A stretch of DNA of 31,678 nt from a virus: the IMG/VR virus record IMGVR_UViG_3300027985_001790, positions 1-31,678 of that record; one strand, 5' to 3'. The stretch's first letter is position 1. Every line of letters begins with the position of its first letter. The position numbers and the translations under genes were made by a program. Under the pieces are notes generated by a model. That model was not told the origin of the DNA. It did no database searches and saw nothing but the letters and a program-made list of their open reading frames with translations. This document shows positions 15,005 through 23,631 of the stretch, piece after piece.

Positions 15005-16944
15005 AAAAACTCTGGCTGAAAAACAATAAACTCATTATCGGCAACGGCAAGGCGACGATCTGCACGGAATGTCCCTGCGAACTGGATCTGTGCGATCTGC
15101 AGTTGAGCAATAATGGCGGAGACGAAGGCTACGCGGTTGATCTGCCGCTCAAAAACAGTGATAACGATACTCCGATCGGACTGAAACTGGTCACCTATTA
15201 TGTGAAAGACCGTCTGGTAATCTGCCTTGATCCGATTGCGAAAATCCCGTCCGGGACCATTACCGAAGCGGCGATTTCGGGTACCGTGCTTTATGACTCC
15301 GACTGCATCCGCACGAACAATACTCCGGTCTATGAACACCTTACCGTGCCCGCCGGTGTGAAGGAAGTCCGTCTGATCGTGATCCCGAACTGCGAAGGCA
15401 CCACCGGTACCGCCTGGACGTTGAACGTGGTCTGCTGCTGTTCGTGCGACGCGGACGGGGCTAAAGATTGCTGTCCGTGTTACGACAAATATCTGCTGTG
15501 GAAGGACGGCAAACTCGACGATTTTCGGACCGGCTGTTGCCCTTATATCGGCAAAAACGGCAAAAAAATCTGCGGTCCGTGTCCGCTGAATCCCGATGAG
15601 GAATCCAGCAGTTACAGCAGCTCCAGTTCCAGCTCCGATTCGGGATCAGGTTCAGGCTCTGGAAGTGGGTCTGGAAGCGGCTCAGGCTCGGGCAGCGGTT
15701 CCGGCAGTGGTTCAGGGTCTGGCAGTGGATCCGGTTCGGGCTCCGGCAGTGGTTCGGGTTCAGGCAGTGGCTCCGGTTCAGGGTCCGGGTCCGGGTCTGG
15801 TTCAGGAAGCGGCAGTGGTTCGGGCAGCGGTAGTGGAGGCTCCGGTTCCGGAAGTTCCAGCTCAGGTTCACCGCCGACCGGTTGTTACTGGGCGGTGTTC
15901 GCAATCTGCAAAAAGTTCATCAGCCAGTTGACGGGCAAATACACGAATTGCAACAGCCAGGCGATGATGTGCGAATGCTGCGACGGCGTGGTTTCGACCA
16001 TGACCGCGATGGGCAATATTCCGCTCGGCGGGTCGTTGTTGCTGAATGCGGAAGAATATACCGCCATTCAACTTTCGCCGGGGTATCCCGACTACATGAC
16101 GGCCGCGGTCAACGAGAAGGAAACCGCCTACATTCAGGATGCGGCGGACGTGTGTTGTCCGAAACTGCTGGCGCACGTGATCAGCCCAATCCGGTGCGCG
16201 AGCACGCCGGCCAATAACTATTTGACCTCGGATATCGCCACGGTGTCTTTCGAATGTCTGCCGGACAGCGAGGCAAAAGCGTCGGCGTTCGGCTGGAAGG
16301 GCGGTTGCGCCGACATGCAGTTTGAGCGAAAAGTAATCGTCGGCCCGTGCTGCGTTTATCCGGGCGGCGACGGTGTTCCCAACTCGTATAAGCAGAGTTG
16401 GAGCGCGGCCAACAGTTCCACGACGCTCAAATGTTGGCAACATTATGAAAGTTCCAGCAACTATTATTACAACGGCACGTCGTCGATGATGATGCATAAT
16501 TGTGGCGTCACCGAGACCAACAGTTGCGGCTCGTTTACCGGAACTTATTACAGCTGCGATTATTACAACAGCGACGAAGGCACGCTGATTCCGGTGGACA
16601 TGGGAACGCCGGATTTGTGGACGGTGCTGTATGCGCAGGTGGCGGCTTCCTGCGGCAAATACAACTGTTACGGCACCCCGTCCGTCTGGACCGACAACTA
16701 TCACGGCTGGTGCTATGCGATCACTTGCTGCAAGAAATGCGACAGCTATTCGGTTTCAACTTCGACTTACACGATGATGAAGAACCAGAACGGCGACTGT
16801 TATTCCTGCGGCGACACCTGCCGCTGGCAGTGCGGCGACTATCAAAGCAGCTGCTATCAATGGCTTAACAACTGTGCGCAATATGGAGGTTGCCCGGCGG
16901 CGTGCCCGGATACCTGCGTTTTCGACGAGTCTTCGTCGCAATAA
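15001..16944 (+). CDS. Cysteine-rich virion protein with a long Ser-Gly repeat
   Basis: A 647-aa protein in three parts. Residues 1 to about 205 hold many Cys in tight groups ([27 protein letters not shown]). Residues 214-290 are an almost pure Ser-Gly repeat. Residues about 293-647 hold a second Cys-rich part with many Tyr and Asn and repeated CxxC spacing near the end ([12 protein letters not shown]). I count 50 Cys in all, 18 before and 32 after the repeat. This suggests metal-binding knuckles or, after release, disulfide-stabilised domains joined by a flexible linker. Position between tail tip genes suggests a tail fibre or adhesin. It matches no named family that I know. Confidence 0.7.
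   Translation: MKKLWLKNNKLIIGNGKATICTECPCELDLCDLQLSNNGGDEGYAVDLPLKNSDNDTPIGLKLVTYYVKDRLVICLDPIAKIPSGTITEAAISGTVLYDSDCIRTNNTPVYEHLTVPAGVKEVRLIVIPNCEGTTGTAWTLNVVCCCSCDADGAKDCCPCYDKYLLWKDGKLDDFRTGCCPYIGKNGKKICGPCPLNPDEESSSYSSSSSSSDSGSGSGSGSGSGSGSGSGSGSGSGSGSGSGSGSGSGSGSGSGSGSGSGSGSGSGSGSGSGSGSGSGGSGSGSSSSGSPPTGCYWAVFAICKKFISQLTGKYTNCNSQAMMCECCDGVVSTMTAMGNIPLGGSLLLNAEEYTAIQLSPGYPDYMTAAVNEKETAYIQDAADVCCPKLLAHVISPIRCASTPANNYLTSDIATVSFECLPDSEAKASAFGWKGGCADMQFERKVIVGPCCVYPGGDGVPNSYKQSWSAANSSTTLKCWQHYESSSNYYYNGTSSMMMHNCGVTETNSCGSFTGTYYSCDYYNSDEGTLIPVDMGTPDLWTVLYAQVAASCGKYNCYGTPSVWTDNYHGWCYAITCCKKCDSYSVSTSTYTMMKNQNGDCYSCGDTCRWQCGDYQSSCYQWLNNCAQYGGCPAACPDTCVFDESSSQ
15640..15870 (+). repeat. Ser-Gly dipeptide repeat region with varied codons
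   Basis: About 77 codons encode alternating Ser and Gly with one break (GG) near the end. At the DNA level the copies differ. Ser is written TCA, TCT, TCC, TCG, AGT and AGC, and Gly as GGA, GGT, GGC and GGG, with no long perfect tandem unit. The dipeptide is kept while the DNA has drifted, which points to selection on the protein or against recombination. Confidence 0.9.
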
Positions 16945-16978
16945 TATGATTCGCCACTGAAAAAAGGAGTATTTCAAA

Positions 16979-17776
16979 GTGTTTAAACTCGACCATACGT
17001 CGGATCTACCGTCGGAACTGTTGACGCTGTTTGCGCAGTCGTCCGACGGTCAGATGAACGTCGAAAAACTGATGACGATTCTCAATCTTTATGACGATCT
17101 GTTCGTGGTCGGCGGCGAAGTTGCGCGACTGAACGCCGAGCAGATCGCCGCTTATGAACAAACCCATCGCGAAGGGGTGAAAAAAGCGTTCATGTCAGGA
17201 CGGTTATTTCACCGCGATCCGATGCTCTGGCTGGCCCGCGCCGCCAAGCTGTCGGCGGCGATCAATGCGATCTATCAGGAACTTGCGGCTAAACAGAAAA
17301 AAGGCAGTTGCACTACCTGCGCCGTCAACCAGGCGGTGGCCCGCGTGATGCCGCTTTTAACGGAATTCTGGAAAGCCAATCCGGACTCTTCGGAGGCTGT
17401 CGAACTGTTGACTCCGGATTACGTCGAATACCTGAAAACCGGCACGGTTCCGGATGCGATTCTCAACGCCAAACTGCCGAAGTTTCTGCCGGGTCAACAG
17501 CAGAAAAACACATCGACTGTCGCTGCAAACCCGGTTAATTCCGAGCTGCAGAAAGATCGTCCGGCCTGCACGTTCTGTTTTTTGAAACACTTAGGTTCAG
17601 CGATTGTACTACTTAAAGAGGTCGCTTCCGGCTACACCCCTGAAAAAGGACATCCGCACTTCGCCCTGGCCTTGGCCCACCTAAGCGAAGCCGAAAACGA
17701 AATTATCGTGGCCGACTCCGCATCGGCCGCCGCAATCCGCGAAATCCGCTTGTCACTGACCGGCCAGGAAGGATAG
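16979..17776 (+). CDS. Tail-region protein with two CxxC motifs and a KHL domain
   Basis: This 265-aa protein starts at GTG 16979, nine bases after GGAG in an AAAAAAGGAG site. It has a helical N-terminal half with one CxxC (SCTTC, about residue 111) and a C-terminal part with CTFCFLKHLGSAIVLLKE followed by a HFALALAHLSEAENE helix. The CxxCxxKHL plus helix pattern is one I recall from uncharacterised proteins in marine phages. The two CxxC pairs could bind one zinc or iron. I know no proven function. Structured element B follows it. Confidence 0.65.
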   Translation: MFKLDHTSDLPSELLTLFAQSSDGQMNVEKLMTILNLYDDLFVVGGEVARLNAEQIAAYEQTHREGVKKAFMSGRLFHRDPMLWLARAAKLSAAINAIYQELAAKQKKGSCTTCAVNQAVARVMPLLTEFWKANPDSSEAVELLTPDYVEYLKTGTVPDAILNAKLPKFLPGQQQKNTSTVAANPVNSELQKDRPACTFCFLKHLGSAIVLLKEVASGYTPEKGHPHFALALAHLSEAENEIIVADSASAAAIREIRLSLTGQEG

Positions 17777-17920
17777 CGATTTCGCCAGCGGCGACCAGCG
17801 TTCCGACGCTGGACCCCGTCCGGGCAGCGCCCGGTGGCAGATTCGGCACTGAATTTGGCGGAAATATCCGCTCTAATTCAGCGCAGGAGTGCCGCATTAT
17901 TTTAGAAAGGAAAATGAATT
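17777..17920 (+). promoter_or_regulatory. Structured intergenic RNA element B
   Basis: The element has the same plan as elements A and C. TCGCC/GGCGA lies at 17782-17794. CCAGCG/CGCTGG lies at 17795-17812. CCGGGC/GCCCGG lies at 17820-17834. CTGAATT (17849-17855) pairs with AATTCAG (17875-17881). That stem encloses a GCGGA/TCCGC hairpin with an AATA loop, and the 17 bases GGCGGAAATATCCGCTC are identical to element A. It ends in GGAGTGCCGC like element C. The following gene has its own ribosome site (AAAGG) near 17906-17910. Confidence 0.72.
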
Positions 17921-18958
17921 ATGGTTGATAATCAAAATCTTGCCAATTCGATTTATGAACTGACTGCGGTGATGCCGGGACGGACAGAACCGCATTTCCC
18001 ACAAAGAAAGGAAGTCGAGCCGGAGATTCGCCGGGCGCTTATGCGGCTGGAAAGTTTTCTGCGGTATTTCAGCAAAATGGCAACTGCCCCGGATGCGGCG
18101 ACATTGCTGGCGGCAACCGATAAACTGCTGGCGCAGTACCGGCAGATAAGCTCGCAATCTTCTTCGGCGACGGCAGAGCCTGGAACAATTATTTCGCAGC
18201 GGCACGGTGCCGCCGCCCTCGGGGGCTCACCGGTGGATATTGTTTTCCCGTTGCGGACATTTTCGGCTCACGATGATAACCTTGAGCTGCGATATGCCTT
18301 GCGATCCATAGAAAAATATCTGACCGGTTACCGCAATATCATCGTGGTGTCCAAAGCCGCGCCGAGCTGGTTACGAAACATGACCGTGATTGATGCATTC
18401 GACGATTCGCAACGCAAAGAGATGAACTTCTTTATCGCAATTCTGGCGGCGGCAACGCAATCCGATGCCGACTATATCCAAGTTTGGTGCGACGATTTCG
18501 CGGTGCTGCGCGATCTTGATGCTGGCAACGTTCAGGCGCTGTACGGCAGACGCGATCTGACTGCCAATCACGGCGGGTCATCCGACTGGGGACGGCGGTT
18601 GCGGCTGACCGCCGCAGCGCTGAAGCAACGCGGCAAAACCACGATCAATTTCGAAAGCCACACGCCGGGCCTGTTCGAACGGAAAAAGTTCATCGCGTTG
18701 GCCGAGGAGTTCAAAACCGAGCGGCAGGCGGCTCCAGGGGTGACCTGTTATTCGCTCTATCACAACTACTACGGCAGTCGGGCATTGTCGATGAACCCAT
18801 TCAAAGCCACGTTCGAAAACGATGCCGGGGGAGTCGAAAACGTCGCGGCCCAATGTGCCGGAAAATTCTTTCTCGGCTACAACGACAAAGGCTTCGATTC
18901 CGGCGTAAAAGTGTTTTTGGAGCAGACGTTTCCGACACCATCACGGTATGAACAATGA
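17921..18958 (+). CDS. Stealth / glycosyltransferase-like protein
   Basis: This 345-aa protein has, from about residue 105, the layout of Stealth-type sugar-phosphate transferases and related glycosyltransferases: DIVFPLRTF, then DDNLELRYALRSIEKYL, IIVVSKAAPSWLRNMTVI, and an aspartate pair in WCDDFAVL that would bind metal and nucleotide-sugar. The first 100 residues are helical and not recognisable. Such enzymes transfer sugars or sugar phosphates. Here the gene lies inside the tail cluster, between structural genes, so it may glycosylate a tail protein or modify the host surface. The fold similarity is clear to me; the substrate is unknown. The start is ATG 17921. Confidence 0.68.
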   Translation: MVDNQNLANSIYELTAVMPGRTEPHFPQRKEVEPEIRRALMRLESFLRYFSKMATAPDAATLLAATDKLLAQYRQISSQSSSATAEPGTIISQRHGAAALGGSPVDIVFPLRTFSAHDDNLELRYALRSIEKYLTGYRNIIVVSKAAPSWLRNMTVIDAFDDSQRKEMNFFIAILAAATQSDADYIQVWCDDFAVLRDLDAGNVQALYGRRDLTANHGGSSDWGRRLRLTAAALKQRGKTTINFESHTPGLFERKKFIALAEEFKTERQAAPGVTCYSLYHNYYGSRALSMNPFKATFENDAGGVENVAAQCAGKFFLGYNDKGFDSGVKVFLEQTFPTPSRYEQ

Positions 18959-18968
18959 GAGGTAATTC

Positions 18969-20120
18969 ATGCATGTTATTCCCATTTATTTGAACATCGA
19001 CGGCCATGTCGCCACCCCAGTTGACGCTTACAACGCGGTCAGGAGTACGCCGCCGGCGCTGATGCGTGGTGTACGGGCGCTGTTGTGCCTGCGGTTGGTC
19101 GATGACGAAGGCAATCCGGACGATTCCGGGATTACCACGCTGGCGAACTGGGAGTTTGTGCTGGCTGGCGACTGGAACACTGCCACCGATCCCGAAATAC
19201 GGGTGGCGGAAGGAATTTCCATTGTTCAGTCCACGGTCGGCACAAAAACTTTCAATGAGATTCAGATTCCGCTGACGGAAATGAATACCGAGGAACTCAT
19301 TTCCAAACTGGGCAACAGCGCTAGCGCCGATCTGGGCGCAGAACTGGTGGGTTTCGATGACGGTGTGACCGATCCAGGCTTCCTGATCCAGTTCACCATG
19401 CGGGTGTGCAACCGCAGATCGACAGCTGGAACCGGAACCCCGACACAGGTTACGGACGGTATGTACTCAGCGGCACAGGTGGATAGCCTGCTTTATAGTT
19501 ATTGTACTACAATTGCAGTCAATGAAAAAATGAAGGGATATGCCCTGATCGATCACATCCATGACGGGGTCTATGCGACCATATTGCATCCCCACGCAAT
19601 CAGCGACATAACCAGTCTGCAAACTGTATTGGATACGAAAGCGGAAGGAACGATTGTCAGTACCCATCTTGCCAATACCGAAAATCCGCATGCCGTGACG
19701 AAAGCACAACTTGGCCTCGGTAACGTTGATAACACCGCTGATGTCGACAAGCCGGTTTCGACCGCGCAGCAGGCGGCGTTGGACGGCAAGGCGGCAATTG
19801 ATCACAATCACGACTCGGCGTATGCCGCGAAAAGTACCGAACATACGCACGGTAATCTGGCGGTATTGGACAAGTTTTCCGAGGACGATACCGGCTCGCC
19901 GCTGTACAACGGCAAAAGCATCGTCGGCAGTTCGGCGTCCGGAGGGGCGCTGCTGAGCTCCGATTTTTTCGCCGTTAACCCCGGAGTTGCCAAGTCGACG
20001 GTCATCAACGGAGGGGGCAGTTTCACCGGGGGACTGAGCGGCATCGCCGATTATGCGTCCGTGATTTATCAGGACTTTTTGACTTCAACATATCAAATCG
20101 CACAAGGAATACTACTATGA
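18969..20120 (+). CDS. Tail fibre protein with phage tail repeat
   Basis: A 383-aa protein. The N-terminal 170 or so residues form a beta-rich attachment domain (IPIYLNIDGHVATPVDAY). The central part holds the tail fibre repeat HLANTENPHAVTKAQLGLG followed by NVDNTADVDKPVSTAQQAAL. It is flanked by His-containing DHIHDGVYA and DHNHDSAYA units typical of trimeric fibre shafts that bind metal along the axis. The C-terminal 70 residues are Gly and Ser rich. It overlaps the next gene by ATGA, so shaft and spike are made together. The start is ATG 18969 after GAGAGG. Confidence 0.82.
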   Translation: MHVIPIYLNIDGHVATPVDAYNAVRSTPPALMRGVRALLCLRLVDDEGNPDDSGITTLANWEFVLAGDWNTATDPEIRVAEGISIVQSTVGTKTFNEIQIPLTEMNTEELISKLGNSASADLGAELVGFDDGVTDPGFLIQFTMRVCNRRSTAGTGTPTQVTDGMYSAAQVDSLLYSYCTTIAVNEKMKGYALIDHIHDGVYATILHPHAISDITSLQTVLDTKAEGTIVSTHLANTENPHAVTKAQLGLGNVDNTADVDKPVSTAQQAALDGKAAIDHNHDSAYAAKSTEHTHGNLAVLDKFSEDDTGSPLYNGKSIVGSSASGGALLSSDFFAVNPGVAKSTVINGGGSFTGGLSGIADYASVIYQDFLTSTYQIAQGILL

Positions 20121-22192
20121 CACTGCGCTTCGGAAGCGTTGATTACAACGTACTTTACGTCGATCCGTCAGCCGGAACCGCCGGAGATGGATCCTTGCCT
20201 GCTGCTCCGCTGATCGATTTGCCGATTCTGGCCAATTTATCGGATAAAACCTGCTTCATCATACGCCGGACGGCCTTGACTGCCGCCTGCCAGCACATAT
20301 ACGGAACCACTTCGACTATCCCCAACCTGATCTTCATGGGCATGCCGAAGGCAACCGATCCGATGTACCGTCGGATGCCCGCCGAGGCAAAATCCGCCTG
20401 GGAAGCCGACGCCGAGGATTTCGCCTGGATCAAAATTACCGGCAACCAGTTGCTGACCCTGAATTCGCTGAACAATTTGCATTGCCATCGGGTATGTTTT
20501 TTTCGTTCGATCGGCACAACGATCGGCAATTATTTCTTTTCCATCGGAGACAGCGCGATCGCCAATGTCAGTTTCGACAAATGCAAGTTCACCCATCAGG
20601 AAGGCGACATTCAGAACTATACGTCCGTGATTCCGGTGGACCGTTACGGTCGGTATTTTTATGCCAACGGCATTCACAGTTTCAACTTCAGCGACTGTGA
20701 GTTTCACCATGGCAATAGTACGGGTTATCACTCGGTATATATCCGTAATGCGCAGTACGGCAACTATTCCGGCAATGTCGTTTATGCGATCACCAGCCAT
20801 TATGATGCCGCCGCCGCCGATCTCTGTACCAACACTTCTTATCAGGGGCGATGCCTCCGGGCCAACAACAACAGGGTCTATTTTTATTGCAACGGAGCAC
20901 AGACTCTGAGTGAATACATCCCGCGCTTTTTCGTTACCGGATGCATGGATCGCGTCGAAGTCAAAGGCCTGACAATTACCTATGCCGGCACGCTTGGAAC
21001 CTATACGAAAACGCTGCAGTGCATTCGCAGCATCGTCGGTCTCGGTTGCGATCGCATGTTGCAGTACGATATTCAGGATGTCACGCTCAATCTGGAAAAA
21101 TGCTGGAATTTCGGCGATCAAAATCCGGCAGTTGTTATCGATCCGAGTTATTCCACCGACTGTACCGATTATAAAAACATCGTCCGCAACATCCTGATTC
21201 AGGCGGCGGAATCCGACGGCTACGGCGACTGCGCCACATATGACGTTGCCGACAATATCGACAGTTACAGCTGGCCACTGGCGATCTATATTCCTTACGC
21301 CTCCCAACATCTGGCGCTGGTTGAAAATATCACCGTCAACAATCCGCGCGGCAAGGCGGCGCGCCTGCAAGGTTGCAACGCTAAAAACGTTAACATTAAG
21401 GGCACGCTCTGGGTGGCGAACGCAATTGTTTCGGTGCCAACCCTGGAAACATGGTTCCCCGGTCGGGCCGTCTATTGCGCCTCCGGCGGCAATTTGTATA
21501 TCGGAACGGCTACGGTGAACAAGGTCAACGCAACCTATCCGTATAACGATGATACGCTGGCGATTTCCCGTCCGCCGCAACACGGATTTCTGTACGTTGA
21601 ACACTCAAACTCGCGGGTTTTCAACCTGGGAATGGCAAGTGACGATTTACATTCCAACGAGATGTTCGCGATGGCGGTCGGCAACGAAATCAGCGACGGT
21701 AATTTCAAGCAGCTGACCAACAACTACCAGTGCCAGACCTGGAATGTCAACCGGACAGGCGGCGCATCGGCCTGTTTGAAACTGGAGGGAACAACCAACT
21801 CCAGTTCTTCCACGTTCATGGCGATTGGACGCTACCCATACAAAGGCATTGAAATTACGCCGGCGCAGACTGGCCCGCATCTCGCCCGCGTACACATCGC
21901 AACCAAAGGGCTGTCCAGTTTCGATGCGCTCGAGGATAAACTTCAGATTGAAGTGGAAGTGAAAACCGCCTCCGGTTTGACGCAGACCTATCGCAGCAAT
22001 CTCTGCGGTGTTTGGAACGACGACTCTGCAAGCGTGTGGAATAACGACAGCGATTTGAATCAGTATGTTCTGGAAATGCCGATTGACGTCAAGCTGTTGG
22101 ATGCGGTTCAGTTCCGGATATTTTACAACTACTACAGCGCCGCCGGTTTTACCTATATCGATCCGGCCATTGAGCTCACTCCGGTGACCTAA
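20117..22192 (+). CDS. Putative tail spike / receptor-binding protein with beta-helix-like body
   Basis: A 691-aa protein following the fibre. It opens with VLYVDPSAGTAGDGSLPAAP, a motif common at the start of right-handed beta-helix proteins of the pectate-lyase type. It then shows many short strands with Asn, Cys and aromatic ladders (NVSFDKCKFTH, FNFSDCEFHH, NYSGNVVYAITSHY, KNVNIKGTLWV). The last 170 residues form a separate beta-rich domain (EMPIDVKLLDAVQFRIFYNYY). Spikes of this form recognise or cut surface polysaccharide. No catalytic residues can be assigned. The function is inferred from fold pattern and position at the end of the tail genes. Confidence 0.72.
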   Translation: MTLRFGSVDYNVLYVDPSAGTAGDGSLPAAPLIDLPILANLSDKTCFIIRRTALTAACQHIYGTTSTIPNLIFMGMPKATDPMYRRMPAEAKSAWEADAEDFAWIKITGNQLLTLNSLNNLHCHRVCFFRSIGTTIGNYFFSIGDSAIANVSFDKCKFTHQEGDIQNYTSVIPVDRYGRYFYANGIHSFNFSDCEFHHGNSTGYHSVYIRNAQYGNYSGNVVYAITSHYDAAAADLCTNTSYQGRCLRANNNRVYFYCNGAQTLSEYIPRFFVTGCMDRVEVKGLTITYAGTLGTYTKTLQCIRSIVGLGCDRMLQYDIQDVTLNLEKCWNFGDQNPAVVIDPSYSTDCTDYKNIVRNILIQAAESDGYGDCATYDVADNIDSYSWPLAIYIPYASQHLALVENITVNNPRGKAARLQGCNAKNVNIKGTLWVANAIVSVPTLETWFPGRAVYCASGGNLYIGTATVNKVNATYPYNDDTLAISRPPQHGFLYVEHSNSRVFNLGMASDDLHSNEMFAMAVGNEISDGNFKQLTNNYQCQTWNVNRTGGASACLKLEGTTNSSSSTFMAIGRYPYKGIEITPAQTGPHLARVHIATKGLSSFDALEDKLQIEVEVKTASGLTQTYRSNLCGVWNDDSASVWNNDSDLNQYVLEMPIDVKLLDAVQFRIFYNYYSAAGFTYIDPAIELTPVT

Positions 22193-22267
22193 AAAGTTGG
22201 CGGTAAAATCGTACCGGCATAGCCGAAATCTTTCATTCCCAACAACCCCTCAAAAGGAGGATTCATC

Positions 22268-22780
22268 ATGTCCCAAATCAACGTTCTTAACCTCAATCCA
22301 ACCCGGAAGGAACATCTCATGTCGGCAAAAAACAAACCTCTCAAAGCCATGATTCTGGCCGGAACCGCATGCGTTGCAGTTTCTCTGCTGACCGGATGCA
22401 ACTCGACCAGTACGATCACCGAGTACGATCTCGCCACCGGTAAACCGATCAAAGTCACCACTACCAGCGAATCCGTGATCGACCAAGTCACCAAGTCCAC
22501 CAAGGACAAAACCTGCTACGTCTGGACGAAGGGCTGGGGCGGCAAACTGAACGTCGCGTCCTGTACGACCGACAACCCGATTCCTGGCTTCGATGCCGAG
22601 CTGTTCAACCTCGATAAAGGCGCTCTGACCATCCACAAAGATCAGGCGAACATGGACAAGTTGGCCGACGTGATTAAGGCCTGTAACGCCACCGCCTTGC
22701 AGGTTTCGGCGGAGAGCATCAGCGGCGGTACTGGCACGGCCGCCGATGCTTCGAATGCCCCGGTAAAAACGACAAAATAA
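22268..22780 (+). CDS. Putative lipoprotein
   Basis: The protein holds a hydrophobic stretch MILAGTACVAVSLLTGC ending in a lipobox (LLTGC), so it would be lipidated at Cys and anchored in a membrane. The mature part is about 127 residues, with two Cys in KTCYVWTKGWGGKLNVASC. Two starts are possible. ATG 22268 has a strong AGGAGG site but adds 17 residues before the signal peptide. ATG 22319 has GGAAGGA and gives a normal signal peptide (MSAKNKPLKAM). I expect lipidation from the second start. The position after the spike, where lysis genes often lie, allows a spanin-like or superinfection-exclusion role; neither is shown. Confidence 0.75.
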   Translation: MSQINVLNLNPTRKEHLMSAKNKPLKAMILAGTACVAVSLLTGCNSTSTITEYDLATGKPIKVTTTSESVIDQVTKSTKDKTCYVWTKGWGGKLNVASCTTDNPIPGFDAELFNLDKGALTIHKDQANMDKLADVIKACNATALQVSAESISGGTGTAADASNAPVKTTK

Positions 22781-22818
22781 CCGGAAGTTCAAAACTCATC
22801 GCAACATAAGGAGTCCCT

Positions 22819-23247
22819 ATGTCAAAAGTAAAAGAAGTGAAAAAGCTGCTGAAACTGGTCGATAAGTACGATCTGGAAGGCCGCGAAATCCTGAAGAAAT
22901 ACACTCCGACGAAACTCGCCAAAATCTACAACGGCATCGGGCCGGACGCGTTCCCGGAATGGCTGCGTGAGGTCATCACTGACCTGCATCCGTCACTGGC
23001 CATTGTCGCCCTCATACACGATGTGGAGTGGTACGAAAGCGATAACACCGAGGCGAATTTTACCGCCTCGAACGACCGTTTTCGCCGCAACGGCTATAAA
23101 GTTGCCAAGGCCGAATACGGGTGGTGGAATCCTGCGCGGTATTTCGTAATGTGGGATGCCCGCAAGTTCGCCTGGGCCTGCCAAGAGTTCGGCTGGGGAG
23201 CCTGGCTTACCGATGGCATCGTTGCCCCGATTGCCGGTAAACGCTGA
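22819..23247 (+). CDS. Conserved small protein with HDVEWY motif
   Basis: A 142-aa protein starts after AAGGAG. The N-terminus is Lys-rich and helical (VKKLLKLVDKYDL). The central IVALIHDVEWYES and the following NFTASNDRFRRNGY segment have the spacing of 'HDxxY...aDxxFxxN' seen in small phage proteins sometimes related to phospholipase A2-like folds. Many Trp residues follow (EYGWWNPARYF, FAWACQEFGWGAW). It is the last gene before the late-operon terminator and next to the lipoprotein. A membrane or lysis role is possible, but the assignment is weak. Confidence 0.55.
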   Translation: MSKVKEVKKLLKLVDKYDLEGREILKKYTPTKLAKIYNGIGPDAFPEWLREVITDLHPSLAIVALIHDVEWYESDNTEANFTASNDRFRRNGYKVAKAEYGWWNPARYFVMWDARKFAWACQEFGWGAWLTDGIVAPIAGKR

Positions 23248-23270
23248 TTACGCATCTCTGAAAAACGGTC

Positions 23271-23296
23271 CCCGGCATCGGCAATCCGGTGCCGGG
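23271..23296 (+). terminator. Probable terminator of the late operon
   Basis: An 11-bp stem with one G-T pair joins 23271-23281 (CCCGGCATCGG) to 23286-23296, with a CAAT loop. It is followed by ATATCTTT. The T-run is short, so it may be an imperfect intrinsic terminator. It lies 24 bases after the last late gene and before a new promoter, which fits an operon end. Confidence 0.6.
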
Positions 23297-23342
23297 ATAT
23301 CTTTAAAAGTGTTTATACTGCGACTGTTGTGTGTATAAGTCG

Positions 23343-23371
23343 TTGACTATGTTTGACGTAGGATTTAACAT
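23343..23371 (+). promoter_or_regulatory. Sigma70-type promoter for the small accessory genes
   Basis: TTGACT at 23343-23348 is separated by 17 bases from TAACAT at 23366-23371. It lies between the late-operon terminator and the 64-aa ORF at 23420. The -35 box is close to consensus and the -10 box is moderate. It would let the small genes be expressed separately from the tail operon. Confidence 0.5.
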
Positions 23372-23419
23372 GATAACAGAAGCAGGATACAGAACCACAA
23401 CCCAAACGAGGGCAAAAAG

Positions 23420-23614
23420 ATGAGCAAGAACGAAGCCAGCAGGAAGATCAGAAAACACCCGCAATACACCGCCGCCGATTATGCCTACCTGAAAAATCGC
23501 GGTTACTCGAATGCCGAAATTTTGAAAGTTTGGGATCGGGATGCCGGGCTTGGCAAAGACCCCATCGAAAAGTTCGCCGCGATCCCGGATTTCGTCGGCT
23601 GGATGAACGCCTAA
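23420..23614 (+). CDS. Small protein of unknown function, 64 aa
   Basis: A 64-aa charged protein starts at ATG 23420 after a GAGGGC purine-rich site. It reads as two or three short helices (YTAADYAYLKNRGYSNAEIL, then KVWDRDAG), with a C-terminal PDFVGWMNA. The YLKNRGYSNAEILKVWDRD part looks like a helix-turn-helix-like or protein-contact motif, but I cannot assign a family. It is the first gene behind the promoter at 23343-23371 and is followed after 17 bases by the next small ORF. Confidence 0.6.
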   Translation: MSKNEASRKIRKHPQYTAADYAYLKNRGYSNAEILKVWDRDAGLGKDPIEKFAAIPDFVGWMNA

Positions 23615-23631
23615 ACAATGGAGGCCTGATC

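Noticed and set aside
15640-15870. CRISPR-like or tandem DNA repeat array
   Set aside because: The repetition is at the dipeptide level in an open frame. There are no constant repeats with unique spacers.
15461-15931. ORFs on the other frames across the Ser-Gly repeat
   Set aside because: They are side effects of the repeated Ser and Gly codons and have only low-complexity Arg, Asn, Pro or Val sequence.
19501-19513. Operator site inside the tail fibre gene
   Set aside because: The ATTGTA-N-TACAAT match is only 13 bases and lies in coding sequence without a promoter nearby. It is kept only as an echo of the dyad at 28273.
20237-21604. Long minus-strand ORF of 455 codons opposite the spike gene
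   Set aside because: The + frame is coupled to the fibre gene by ATGA and shows a coherent beta-helix-like sequence. The minus frame has no ribosome site or known domain.
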